Source: Hemibagrus wyckioides
Taxonomy: Eukaryota > Chordata > Actinopteri > Siluriformes > Bagridae
Direction of reading: 5' to 3'
Length of the DNA stretch: 64,000 bases
NCBI RefSeq assembly: GCF_019097595.1
Contig: NC_080731.1
Span: 14,244,571-14,308,570 of the forward strand
The notes under the pieces are model-generated. The model ran no database searches. It was not told the DNA's origin and saw nothing but the letters and a program-made list of their open reading frames with translations. The translations under genes were made by a program, and so were the position numbers. Below are positions 1 to 12,040 of this stretch, one piece after another (positions within the stretch are counted from its first letter, which is position 1; every line of letters starts with the position of its first letter).

Positions 1-196
1 GCCCATTAAACTTCCCTTCCCAGGTGTCATCCTGCACATTTCCTCCACGAAACTCTCGTATAATTAAACTTTCCTAATGATTTATAAGCTATAATAATAG
101 CCGTGAGTATTTCAGAGCAGGTTAAACTGACACCCTTTAAGTGCACGCGTGGGGCTGACCCTGTTTTAACAGAGTTTTGGATCATTGACTCGCACG

Positions 197-199
<3 letters not shown>

Positions 200-253
<54 letters not shown>

Positions 254-256
254 AAG
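200..256 (+). repeat. (GA)n microsatellite
   Basis: About 28 GA units with two AAAG interruptions. Confidence 0.95.
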
Positions 257-589
257 ACACAGAGATAGAGAAAGACGCAAGGCTGTTGTAACTCACATAC
301 CGGCTGACACACTAACACACACGCTCGGGCTGGGGTCAGGCCGCCTGAGGTGTTTACAGCAAGGCCCCTCTCGCAGTCTCAGCACTGAGACAAAGTGGCC
401 ATCTGACAGAAATATCACCTCACTGAGTACACACCAGCATTAAACGCTGGCTATTCAGGACGAGCACAGAGTACACACACTGCTTCAACACCAACGCCAT
501 AGCCTTTTTTTACAACGGGACACGAGTAAATATCATCAATAAAGTCTGCTTAGATTGCTTTTTCCAAGTCAAACTGAGATATTAAACAC

Positions 590-618
<29 letters not shown>
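590..618 (+). repeat. (CA)n microsatellite
   Basis: About 14 uninterrupted CA units. Confidence 0.95.
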
Positions 619-622
<4 letters not shown>

Positions 623-1000
623 TAACAAAGGGAACTAGGAAAAAAATAACAACTAAAAAGTAAACAAGAACATGCCTAATTTGTTGCAAGAAAATGTATC
701 CTAGTCAGGAAAAAAGAAGAAAAAACAGGCAAAAATAGTGAAATAAAAAAAAAGGCAGAAAGGAAAAAATAATACATTAAAATGAGGAATTAAGACAAAA
801 AAAAGAATAGGAAGGAAAAGGAAAAAAGAAATTCAAAGCAAGAAAAATTAAACAAACAAATAAAGAGATAAAATAAAAATGGAAAAATGAAAAAACAAAA
901 GAGTAAGAAAAAAAACAATTACATGAAAAGAGAACAGAAATGGAAAACTATTACATGAAAAAGAAAACAACCAAAGAAATGAAAAGAAAAAAAAAATAGG

Positions 1001-1060
1001 AAAAGAAAAGAAAAGAAAAGAAAAGAAAAGAAAAGAAAAGAAAAGAAAAGAAAAGAAAAA
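1001..1060 (+). repeat. (AAAAG)n pentanucleotide tract in an A-rich region
   Basis: Twelve AAAAG units at the end of a strongly A-rich stretch (about 630-1060) with many short A/G runs. Confidence 0.95.
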
Positions 1061-1132
1061 GTCTCTTCTCTTTGAAAAGAAAGTTTCTTTGCTTGCCCTG
1101 GAGTGCACAGAGTGCGGGTCAGGTGTGTAAGT

Positions 1133-1154
1133 TTGTGTGTGTGTGTGTGTGTGA

Positions 1155-1202
<48 letters not shown>
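1133..1202 (+). repeat. (GT)n-(GA)n compound microsatellite
   Basis: About 18 GT units with one GAGT interruption pass directly into about 16 GA units. A further GT run is at 1295-1319. Confidence 0.95.
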
Positions 1203-1208
<6 letters not shown>

Positions 1209-1479
1209 TGGTGAGTGTGGGAGTGTGAGTGTGACAGTTTATTATCTGTGTGTGATCATAAATGCGTGGGTTTATGTAAGAGGTGGTTTTGATAGTGTGT
1301 GTGTGTGTGTGTGTGTGTATTCCTAAGTTTGAATGTCAGCACCAGGTCAATCCTCCTCCTTCTTGCCCAGACTAGCTGCAGTCGTTTTATGCCTAAACTT
1401 CATGAAATGCTCTTCTGCACATCTTTGGAAACAAATTCAAAAAAAGAAAAAAGAAAGAAAAAAAACTTTGAGTTTAAAA

Positions 1480-1481
1480 AA

Positions 1482-1561
<80 letters not shown>

Positions 1562-1562
1562 A
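1480..1562 (+). repeat. (GAAA)n tract
   Basis: About 20 perfect GAAA units with purines on the plus strand, preceded by a degenerate A/G-rich leader (1438-1479). Confidence 0.95.
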
Positions 1563-2101
1563 GTGGGAAGCAAGAGCTAATGAACGTGACCAATCCCCTC
1601 TCGCCTATCAGCTATCTGTCTCTAATGCTCCGTCTCTGCAGCCGAGGGGGAAAGAACTCCTGAGCCCTCCAAAAATGAGCCTCTGATAGCCCTGTTCTCG
1701 ACGGCAGCCGGGCAGCAGGCCGCCAAAATTAATGGAAATATATAACAATCTGAAATTAACTTCCCATAGCCACCAGCAACGTTTTAACCAGGAGTCGCCA
1801 AGGAGAGGGGGGAGCGTGAGAGACGGCGAGGAAAAGAGAGAAAAACCCATTATGAGTGCACAGCCGATCCGCTCGCTCACACACACACACACACACACAC
1901 AGAGATGCCTTGCTAGAAATATCAAACTTTTTTTGTTACGAAAAGAAAAGTCGTAAGGTTACAGTAAACATGTTTGACGATTTTGTTGAAATTAATTTCA
2001 ATAACAAATCATACTCGATACACACACGGGCCTCAGCCTTCACACAGATTTTGAAAAACTTTACAAAGTCATTTTTAAAATGCAACACAAACAAAATTGA
2101 A

Positions 2102-2104
<3 letters not shown>

Positions 2105-2163
<59 letters not shown>
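2105..2163 (+). repeat. (TAA)n microsatellite
   Basis: About 19 perfect TAA units. A shorter (GAA)n run lies at 2298-2317. Confidence 0.95.
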
Positions 2164-2165
<2 letters not shown>

Positions 2166-3093
2166 CTGAGACTTTATCACACCACTAGTAATAATTCCAT
2201 AAGACTAGCTGCGTGTGTCCATGTGAACAAAACCAAACTCAACTGAAAAAGTTCAACAGATGTTACCTTGCGCTCTAAATTATGGAGTGAGAAAGAAAGA
2301 AGAAGAAGAAGAAGAAGCCTAAAACCCTTCCACTTCACAGCTACACAAACTGATGTTGTTCACAAACACATATATGCAGCTGAACACAAAGGAAGTGTAA
2401 TAATTATCATCTGAGGAATAAAAAAAAAAGAAGTAATGTTGTCCTGCAATCCGTTTATTGATGGTTGTCACCCTGATGTGTATTAGTATCTTTTACTTTC
2501 TGATTAGCACAATGTCCATTATTATCCTTCATTACTGAGGATATTATTACAGAGAAAGCCCGTGTCACTCAAACACAAAGAGACAAAGTGTGGAATTTTC
2601 GAGAAAAAGGAGGCAGCCCGCTAAATACCGCCGCGGTGACCTTTCCTCCCGAAAAAAACCCCCCTTAAAGCAGAATTATCTTTTTAACTATTAAATTGCT
2701 GTCAACGATTTGTCAGAGTGTAGTCATTACGAGCCTCGGCTGAAAGGAAAACATTTTATTTAGTTAGTTTGGAACGGCAAAAGACTTTTTTTTTTTTTTT
2801 TTTGCCGTGATGAAGGTAAGTTTGAATGCGGTGATTATCTTGTCATTTGGGGGGTTTCTATTTTAGTTTTTTTTTTCCCCCTCTCCAACTCTTCTTTCAT
2901 TTTTCTCTTTATGATAATCGTGAGTGGGGGAACCGGTGTCGATTTTTGCCATCTCCTTTGTTCGGCAGCATGTTTGACACCTTCAGACAATGCGCTGGAT
3001 GACGCTCGTGTTTGGGACACAGAAATCATAAAGTACTCTTTCTTTTGATGGAAACAATAGTTCTGATCTGTCATGTCCAAAAAATGGGACATG

Positions 3094-3102
3094 CTCTCTC
3101 TT

Positions 3103-3136
<34 letters not shown>

Positions 3137-3138
3137 TC
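3094..3138 (+). repeat. (TC)n microsatellite
   Basis: About 21 TC units with two interruptions. Confidence 0.93.
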
Positions 3139-3441
3139 ACTGCTTTTTATTTTTTGGAAGAGGGAAAAAAAAAGGACCAAAATGGGATGAATATGTGTCA
3201 TCTATAAGCGACAGCTTGGTTTCTACTGATGAAACTTTGAAGGTTTTAAATGCTCATATGCAGTAAAGTTTTCCGAAGCTGTGTGTGTGTGTGTGAGTTT
3301 TAAAAAGTGCAGTAGTTGAACTTTAAAAGTGTGTAGAGGTCGAGTTTTTCTGAGATCGACCCTCAGAGAGCACACAGCAGAAACAATAAGGGCATGGCCA
3401 GGAACGATTTTTAGGAAGAAAATACACACATACATACATAT

Positions 3442-3445
<4 letters not shown>

Positions 3446-3500
<55 letters not shown>
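3446..3500 (+). repeat. (TA)n microsatellite
   Basis: About 27 TA units; self-complementary and able to extrude as a hairpin. Confidence 0.95.
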
Positions 3501-3506
<6 letters not shown>

Positions 3507-3976
3507 CATCGAGGAAGAGAGCTGAACTCCTGAGCGTTATCATGTCAACAAATTAGACAAATAAGTAAAATAAGTGAAGAAATCCCACTCTGTTCACAAC
3601 ACATCTACTGTCTTTCTATGCAAACGCTGGAACAAAGGACAGGCAGTGCCCCCTAGTGTTTTCATCAATGAGAAAAGACCAAATCAAGAAGCCATCTCCC
3701 ACAACATACAGAGAAAGAGAAAGAAAGAGAGGAAAAAAAGGAAAAGAGAGAGTTGAGTCACTGGGGAGGTGGCATCACATATGAACAGCCTGAAGAGGCA
3801 GAACTGACGAGAGAGAGGGAGGGAGAAACGGAGAGAAGGAGGGAGGGAGGAGGGTAAGAGGTTGTGAGGAGGGGGGATGGGTGTCTATGTGGTGGTGGTG
3901 GTGGTGGTGCAAGAGAGGGGGGTATTAGAAGAATTCTGACATCACCAAGATGTTTTTAATGTTCCATGGAGAGCAC

Positions 3977-3978
3977 AC

Positions 3979-4018
<40 letters not shown>
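3977..4018 (+). repeat. (GA)n microsatellite
   Basis: About 19 GA units with one GACA interruption. A G-rich GGAG and GGT run region precedes it (3810-3910). Confidence 0.94.
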
Positions 4019-4019
4019 C

Positions 4020-7000
4020 GGGCGGTAGGCCATGCATGAAAGTGGATGTCAGGCAGTCCGGAGGAATCGTGCACTATTACGGCCTGAATCAGGAACACAG
4101 ACAGGAAGTGGCTCTGAATAACATGCATGAGCGCTCAATATCTCAGTGTAAAATCTCAAACACAACGCAATCACAAAAAAAGAAATGAATCTAAATAAAT
4201 AAATAAATAAATAAAACAAATGAAATAATAATAATAAAATACAAATAATATATCAAAAGATTGTTTGTGTGTGTGTACACCATGAGTTTATGGCTCTTTT
4301 TTAGTTAAAGGAAAACTGTGGTAGCATTTAACCTAATATCCACCCGCCATCTGTACAGCCTTCACGATTAGAACTGAGAAAAGACTAGACAGCTTGTTGA
4401 CATTCCCAATAAAGAGCTCTTATTTCTCCATTGTAAATGCATTCTGAGTAAACCAGTTTCCCCATCTTTTCTCAGTACAAAAAATACCTGTGTAACATTC
4501 CCTCTGTTTCCTTGAAGACTAGAAGGTACTATACATTCCCGAATCAGACCCATTCGATCAGATTATATATATATATATATATAATATTACACTTACAATG
4601 TGTGATGTGTGTCAGGGAAAAATGTCTATACTATACAGGAGCTGAGTGGTTCACACAACACGCAGAAGATGCAAAAACAGATCTGAGAAATGAAATGTAA
4701 ACTCACTTGAGAAATATAAACCTTTCTGAAATAAACTGAAAGCATTCGAACAATACGGAAATACGCTTGTACTGGAAATACTGAGTTAAATTGCTGTGTA
4801 ATGTCTTGAATAGTTTAGAGCATCTAATCAATATATATAAAAATGAATCAAACTGAAAACCAATGAATCTTTAATTGAATCGAATCAGTCAAATGATTCA
4901 TATCTCTATTTAACATGGTAAAGCAAAAATAAAATAAAACATGGAATTGTAGTTCAGATACTCAATCATGACAATACTGATATCACATCATCATCATACA
5001 CATATGAATGGCTACACGCGCACACACACACCTACTCAGTTATTCTGATCTGCATCCACCATATCAGAGTCTCACACGCCCTTGCATTTGATTGCAGGTG
5101 TGTGTGTGTGTGTGTGTGTCTTTTCCTCTAGTCAGCACTTCCCCTGACTCCGAGAGCAGCAGTGGGGCGTGACCCCACACCTCGCAGAGCTCATATCCCT
5201 TTCCACAGTGACATCAAAGCCACTCAACGCTACCAGTCACAGACGCCCAGTCTCTCCTTCATTCCCCCCCTCTGCCCACCATCCCTCTCTCTTCCCTGAC
5301 CAATATTTCACTGGGCGTGCCATAATTCACAGCACATAAAACCTTAAAATGGCACATAAAACAGTTCATCTCTTTTCAGTGTCGGTTTCCTAGGCTTAAA
5401 AATTAAATATGTTTTACCGCAGGTACATAACTAAAGCACAGAGTTTTAAAAAATGGCCTCGTAAAAGGCCCGGGGCAGGGAAATTGGCCACTGTGATAGG
5501 ATGATGGGGAAGCTTGCTGACTCACCCAGAGAAAGGTAGTGATAAAATAATGGCCAGGAAGGACTAGGTAGCCTCTTGCGCCTGCACTGACAGATACAAA
5601 CACTTCCTCGTCGTCAACGTGTGTGTTTGCAGATTATAAGTTATCAGTGAGAGACCACTGAGGAAGCAAGCGTTCCAGAAAGCCAGAGAAGAAACCCTCG
5701 ACCCTGTTTCTCCAATGCTTGAACACGTTTTGGAAAAAGAGCCATAAAACACTCCAACGCACAATCTAGTTTGGCTTTAAAAAAAAAAAGGATGGCAAAC
5801 GAAGCCGACGGAACAAAAAGAGGGAGGAAAGAGACGGAGCCAAGGAGAGGAAGGAAAAACATCTGAACCGTATTGACGGCGAGACGAGAGAGCCAATATC
5901 TGACGTTCGACAAAGTTGCAGAGAACAGTGACATTTGAAAAATATGAGGGTGAACCTTCTCTCTTTCATCAAAAGACCCTTCCAGATGCTTCATTCTTCC
6001 CTGGAGTTTCATGGGCCTCTTCTTCCTGGAATACGCCTTTTAGGTAAAGATCCGCTCCAAGTTCTGCTTGATTATTAAAGATGGGTCCAAAATGGCTCTC
6101 CCTTTTCCATATCCACTGGAACTTGCAGCTGAGGCTTACTGTACATGCTAGAGGGTATTGTTCTGGACACTAACCCAATGTGATTCATAGTGGAAGTTCA
6201 GAAGTCCACTAAATATTCTCCACTGCATGACAAAAAAGCCAAAACTCAGTAGTAGATGAGGTTTGATTAGTGGGGTCAGTAGCTCAGGTACCTGAGATTT
6301 CATTTACGGAACTGACATTTGTTCAGGCTTTTTTTTCTTTTCCTATTCTTACAACAACTAAGTTTTACAAAATAAGTCTTATTGTTTGAAACAAACTTTT
6401 GAATTCGGTGTATATGTGTATAAATAAGAGCTATGTCCCAAATGACATACTACACACTTTGCACTTACACTATCCACTATGAACTCTACTATCTAATGTA
6501 TATTTTTAAGGCTAGTATTGTCTCAAATGGAACACTAACAATTATTTTTTCACCAAACGGAAGCATAAGCCCTTTCCCAGTCGATCGCAAATGACGTCAA
6601 ACTCACATAACTAGGGTTAAACATATTAACAGACAGAAGAAAAGAAAAATAAAGATGATAGCCAGACTTGAATAAACACATTTACACACAGAGCACTGAA
6701 ACACTGGCCAAAGAAACAGAATGTACTGCACATGAAGAGGATGATGACCATAAACGTCTTGCTCTTTGTTTGTGCAGCTACCACTTTTAGCAACCCTTTT
6801 ACTGAAAAATTGAAACATCACTTTTAAAATCTATTTTTATTTTGGTTTATTTACCCATGAAACGGCAGAATTTAGCATGGTGGGAATTCAAATCTAAAAT
6901 GATCACAAGAGAAATATCTGAAGATCCTCGAATCAGGTCCACATTTGGCCAGCTTAACTAGAATGGATGAAATCAAAAAGTCAAAGATGAGCAAGTGAAC

Positions 7001-8340
7001 AGATGGATGGACGGACGGATGGATGGATGGACAGATGTAGTGAGTGAGTGTAGCTTTCAGGCCACAGAACATGGAGCCAAGACAAAAAGCAGACGAAGCA
7101 AAGCAAACAAAGGCGAGAGAGCGAGAAAGAGATGGAGGCGCTCGTTCCAGAGCAGACTGAAGCAGCAGACCTCATGCCCTAGACTCAGTGGGAGTGAGAG
7201 AGCAGAAGAAAGACAGAAAAGGCCGTGCGAGAGAGCGCGAGAGAAGACTCAGGGGTTCAGGGTTCTTTTGTGCTAGAGGGCAGAGGCGGCTCTTGATTGC
7301 TTCACATCCTCCGAATTTAGCCGAACGAAAGAAGTACTAGATTAGCGCCCTCTGCTCTGTAAGCTCACAGATCCTGTACAAAAACAAGGGATTTCTACTT
7401 GAGTTTAAGACATCTGCAGTCTGACAGTCCAGCCGCTGACATCAGGAGAGGGTAGAAGTGTGTGTGTGTGTGTGTGAGAGACTGGGTGAGAAAGGAGATG
7501 TTACTGCAACGGAGGATCAGACGATGGAGGACACTCCACAATGACAATAATGAGAGAACTAGTAGAGCATACACATCTTGTGTGTGTGTGTGTGTGGGGG
7601 GGGGCACTAACACTGCTAAAACCTGAACTATCTGCACATACGGATCCCCTATAGCCAGTCCCTTGAAATGTGCTCTCTTGTTTCTTAGCTTGTAGAGTAG
7701 TTAATAGTAATTGACCCGAGTATTAAAATATTACTCAAAGTATTCAGATTAATTTGTCAATCCTGAATGTGTGTGCTGCTTGTCTACCTCACGGGAACAC
7801 GGGACAGCGTGAACGTGTCAGCTTTCAATACTGGAGGCAAGAGACCAAGACTTAGCCGAGGGTGCCAATATTTTTTTTATAGATCTTCGTAACGCATACA
7901 GAAAAGCGCAATCCTTGTAAGACAAATACATTTCATGCATCTTTTCCCGAAGGCTGAATCTCCAACGGTGTTCCATCAGCCATGTAACGCAGAGCATATG
8001 TCATAGTCCACCCCGTGTAGTGAGCACATGCAGTGATGAGGAAGCCATTTTGGATTTTGACGTTCCAGCATAATGGACTGCATGAATGAACTGAGCTAAT
8101 ATAAATCTCAAGCATATCTGACATAATAACATTTAATGCTAAAAGTCTCATGCTTCTACAAAAAAACAAAAAACAAAAAAAACAACAGCTGTCAGAAACA
8201 GGACAATTCCTGTGATATAAACAGTTTAATAATACTGTACTAGCTGTAGATTTTGTAAACATATCCAGTACACACGTCTTCCTACACACAATGCACACAC
8301 TGCTGCAGAGTCGACTACCCTACCTGCATGCACAACTAAG
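4020..8340. other. Gene-free intron stretch
   Basis: No gene was found. The stretch holds short AAAT, AT, CA and GT runs (4193-4215, 4563-4582, 5095-5119, 7460-7478, 7577-7596), a GGAT/GGAC run (7003-7034) and complex sequence. A block at 6425-6620 resembles repeat sequence (GTCCCAAATGACATACTAC) but no ends were found. Confidence 0.7.
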
Positions 8341-8559
8341 GACACACACTCACAACCTTTCTTTCTCTCTCTCTCTCTCTCTCTCTTTTTTCTATTGCTG
8401 CAGAAAAAGGAAACACTATTAAGATATTGGCGCCAAAGTTTTCACTCTCAGCCTTCTCCTCTCTCCCAGAGCAGGTCGGGGCAGGGGGATGTGCACGGTG
8501 CTTGATATGAACTTGGCGTAACACTGTCTTGGGGAAAAACAAAGTGATCAATGAGGGTA

Positions 8560-8770
8560 GACGAGGCGAGGCTCCCTAGGACAGGGCCAATCAATGCTGG
8601 AGAGAAACCTTGCCAGGGGCCCTTATGGAAATGGGAGCGCGTCCGGTAACCTCGGGAGCAAACAGGCGCGCTAGATCAATGGCGCTCCGACAGAAAAAGC
8701 TCACAGCTATATCACACCGCAGCACAGTAAATATGCAATGATGAATCCCATAAGGCTCACGGTGAACTCT
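8560..8770. promoter_or_regulatory. Candidate conserved non-coding block
   Basis: GC-richer complex sequence with CCAATCAATGCTGG, CCCTTATGGAAATGGGAG (serum-response-like CC(A/T)6GG near miss) and GCGCTAGATCAATGGCGC. A related complex stretch follows the GA repeat at 8960-9150. Confidence 0.2.
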
Positions 8771-8775
8771 TAAAC

Positions 8776-8777
<2 letters not shown>

Positions 8778-8832
<55 letters not shown>
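8778..8832 (+). repeat. (GA)n microsatellite
   Basis: About 26 GA units with one AAAG interruption. Confidence 0.95.
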
Positions 8833-9192
8833 GCTGAATGTGTAGATAAGTGGAGAATGCTGATTTTCTTGAAGGGGAAAAAGAGAGGAAAGAAAAGAAA
8901 TGGCAGAAAAGGAAAAACAATAGTTGTTTGAGATGTAATGATTTTTAATTTATGCTGTCATGGAAACACTCGTGGGGGATGGAGGGGTCTGGCGGAACGT
9001 GAAAAGATTTTGGCCTTCATTAAGTAATATTCAATCATGTATTATTTGACCATGTGACCACAGACTGGAAGCCCATCTGCAGTTACACAGCGGCGGAGAA
9101 ACATGTCTAAATCATTTATTATGATATTTGGGTCTGCTAACCAAATCAGTAAAGCTATACTGATCTACATATACATATATATATAAAATACT

Positions 9193-9275
<83 letters not shown>
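9193..9275 (+). repeat. (TATC)n-(TA)n compound microsatellite
   Basis: About 14 TATC units followed by about 12 TA units. Confidence 0.95.
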
Positions 9276-9281
<6 letters not shown>

Positions 9282-9964
9282 GTATTTAATATATGGTTTT
9301 ATATAGTATAGAATATGCACAATTACATAATATATAATGGTATTTATTAGTCCACCACTAACTCCTGATTACTTAACCATAAATTAACAAAAGAAATAAA
9401 ACACAAAAGGACGTGATGTTTTCATAAAATAATCACAATAACGGCCTGAGTGAAGCTCCAGTTACCGAGCCAAGCAACTGCCCCGTTTTTATTAAGAATT
9501 TATTAAGAACAGCACAACATACATCTGATCAGTTTGTAGGTATTTATTGCGAATATTATCCTATATTATATAAGTGTAGAAGGCTTGCTAAAGTTAATTC
9601 CTGCTACTTTATAGCAGCTATAAGCAGTCGCTCCTACAACAGTCTGACTTCTCTCTCTACATGTCAATGTCAAGAAAAAAACCATAGGCTGTCATGCGAT
9701 TGAGGAACTATAAAGAGTGTAATGTCCTGAATAATTTCCATGTCAGAAAAGCTGGTTTATGAAATACTGACACTGGATACTGTTATGTTCAAAAAGAAAT
9801 AAACATCTTATTAGAGAATAATAGTAGTATATTATAATATAGTATAATATAAACTCTGTTTAAGTTGCTACAGAAATTCTAATGTATTAAATTATACTAA
9901 TATGTGAACATTAATATAAACCTTGCGGCCAGAACTACTGTCAAAGCTGCTGTGATAATAAATT

Positions 9965-9966
<2 letters not shown>

Positions 9967-10001
<35 letters not shown>
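9967..10001 (+). repeat. (ATC)n microsatellite
   Basis: Eleven ATC/CAT units. Confidence 0.94.
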
Positions 10002-10225
10002 TCCTCCACTTATGGCATTATTGCTTATAGAATTCGACTCAGCCCTCAGTTATTATTCATTAATGCAATATTTAATATTTTACTAATCCTAAATTATAAT
10101 ATCCCAAAATACTCATGTATCATTTGCACAAATAATTAAATGAATAAATAATTTATACATTTAGTGTTATGTGTTTACTCACATCATTAAAGAGATACGT
10201 TACTGAGAAATAGAGACACTGGGCA

Positions 10226-10374
10226 AAATTCAGACACTGGACATTCAGACACTGGACATCCAGACATTAGACATTCAGACATTCAGACACTGGACTTCAG
10301 ACATTAAGACACTGGACATCCAGACATTAGACATTCAGACACTGGACATTCAGACACTGGACAAAATTCTAATT
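10226..10374 (+). repeat. 15-bp minisatellite
   Basis: About ten imperfect copies of ACATTCAGACACTGG, with variants ACATCCAGACATTAG and partial units (CATTCAGAC). The CCAGACATTAG variant occurs twice at a spacing of about 67 bp, which suggests a block duplication. Confidence 0.9.
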
Positions 10375-11112
10375 TTGTGATCTAAGGAAATAAAACAGTT
10401 CTTCAATATGGGACAAACTGTTGTTGACTTCAGGTGAATATTTGAAGGACTAAAAATAATTTAAATGGATACAGACCTATTAAAATGCTCTAAACACCAG
10501 CAAGTCATTAACTATCTTAGTCATTCGTTATGGCACTGCGACATCAGCTCAGGATGAGAAGTCTTGAGAAATGTTTCAGTTCGTATTTGACAAAAATGTC
10601 AGCGTCCGTCAGCGTTCAATGGAGCCCTGATGCATATTCTATAAAGCAGATGTATAACTGATACACATTCACATGCAAATGACCTGCAGCCATATGAGCT
10701 GCATGGGACATGACAGACAATAAGCAAGTCTAACAAACTTGTCTGTGTCAGGGTGTGTGCACGAGCGCACACACACATGCCAAAGACACAAAAACACACC
10801 TCAGACACATGTCAAATCAAAATCTCCTCTCACTTTAATGTGTATTCTGAACACAGGCCCATACACACATGCGCACACAAACACACACACACACATTCTT
10901 GAAACGGGTCTTATCACCCGTGAGAAGATAGGCCACTCCAAACTGGCGTTTACTGATAGTTTATTTATAGAGAGCAGCGGTGAGATTTCTCTTATCTCTG
11001 CACTCGTCTGCGAGTGCATTCATCCTCTCAGCCCTGTTTATGCACTAAACTCTCTCTGCCTGTTAACAAGCAACAGCTAATTAAGTCTGAGACGGAGCAA
11101 GGAGAGAATGAG

Positions 11113-11113
11113 G

Positions 11114-11150
<37 letters not shown>
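11113..11150 (+). repeat. (GA)n microsatellite
   Basis: About 18 GA units followed by related AATCAGAGAG copies to 11190. Confidence 0.94.
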
Positions 11151-11152
<2 letters not shown>

Positions 11153-11636
11153 TCAGAGAGAGAATCAGAGAGAAAGAAAGAGACAGAGACAGACAGAAAG
11201 CGAGTGAAGTAGAGAAATATAAATGGGAGGGTGTGAGAGTGAGTGAGAGACTCTGTCTACTTCCTTAAAGCGTACGTCCAGTACTAAAAAGTTCACAGCA
11301 GTTAACTTACTTTCACATAAGAGGAAAAACCTAAATCCACATCAAATTCAGAATCCTAGGAAAAACAAATGTCCAGACAGATTTTTTTTAAATGAACCCC
11401 ATCCTCCACATCACTGGCATGTACGATAACCACAGACAAACATGTTGACGTGTTTCCCTGTTTTGAGAAAACCAATTTAATCAAAACTCAATAAGAGCAG
11501 CTGTTGAACCCTGCCCTATCGCCCGTATCCTCAGGAGATCGTAATTTCTAATCCTGACCATGCCACAGCTATTCATCTGTGAGCACATGTATGTGGAAGA
11601 GGCCAGATATTGGTATTTTTGGTTCACAAAAAAATT

Positions 11637-12040
11637 GTTTTTTTGGTAGTTGTTTTTCAGGGGTTGGGCTCGGCCCCTTAGTTCCAGTGAAAGGAACTCT
11701 TAATGCTTCAGCATACCAAGACATTTTGGACAATTTCATGCTCCCAACTTTGTGGAAAACAGTTTGGGGATGACTCCTTCCGCTTCCAAAATGACTGCAC
11801 ACCAGTGCACAAAGCAAGGTCCATAAAGACATGGATGAGTGAGTTTGGTGTGGAGGAACTGGACTGTCCTGCACAGAGTCCTGACCTCAACCTGATAGAA
11901 CACCTTTGGGATGAATTAGAGCGGAGACTGTGTCTAACATCAGTGCCTGACCTCACAAATAAGCGTCTAGAAGAAGGGTTTGGTCAACTCCATATTACAT
12001 TCATGTGCATGTAAAAGCAGACGTCCCAAAACTATTTATC
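11637..12040 (+). mobile_element. Decayed Tc1 transposase fragment (3' half)
   Basis: This plus-strand remnant covers the C-terminal half of a Tc1-like transposase. It has a [24 protein letters not shown] segment, then [18 protein letters not shown] with the second catalytic Asp, then [18 protein letters not shown] with the catalytic Glu. A frameshift lies near 11755-11765, between the LPTLWK part and the FRFQND part. The 3' end resembles a Tc1 terminus near 12022-12040 (GTCCCAAAACT) but the inverted repeat is degraded. It is a different subfamily from the 18955-20202 element: it shares a GATGAGTGAGTTTGGTGTGG variant with the fragment at 14978-15359. Confidence 0.88.

Noticed and set aside
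6425..6620. Possible MITE starting with GTCCCAAATGACATACTAC
   Set aside because: The wording resembles fish repeat sequence, but no terminal inverted repeats or target duplication could be found.
7933..8298. 121-codon minus-strand frame (MCIVCRKTCVLD...)
   Set aside because: No recognised domain or splice context; one part is encoded by an A-rich low-complexity stretch.
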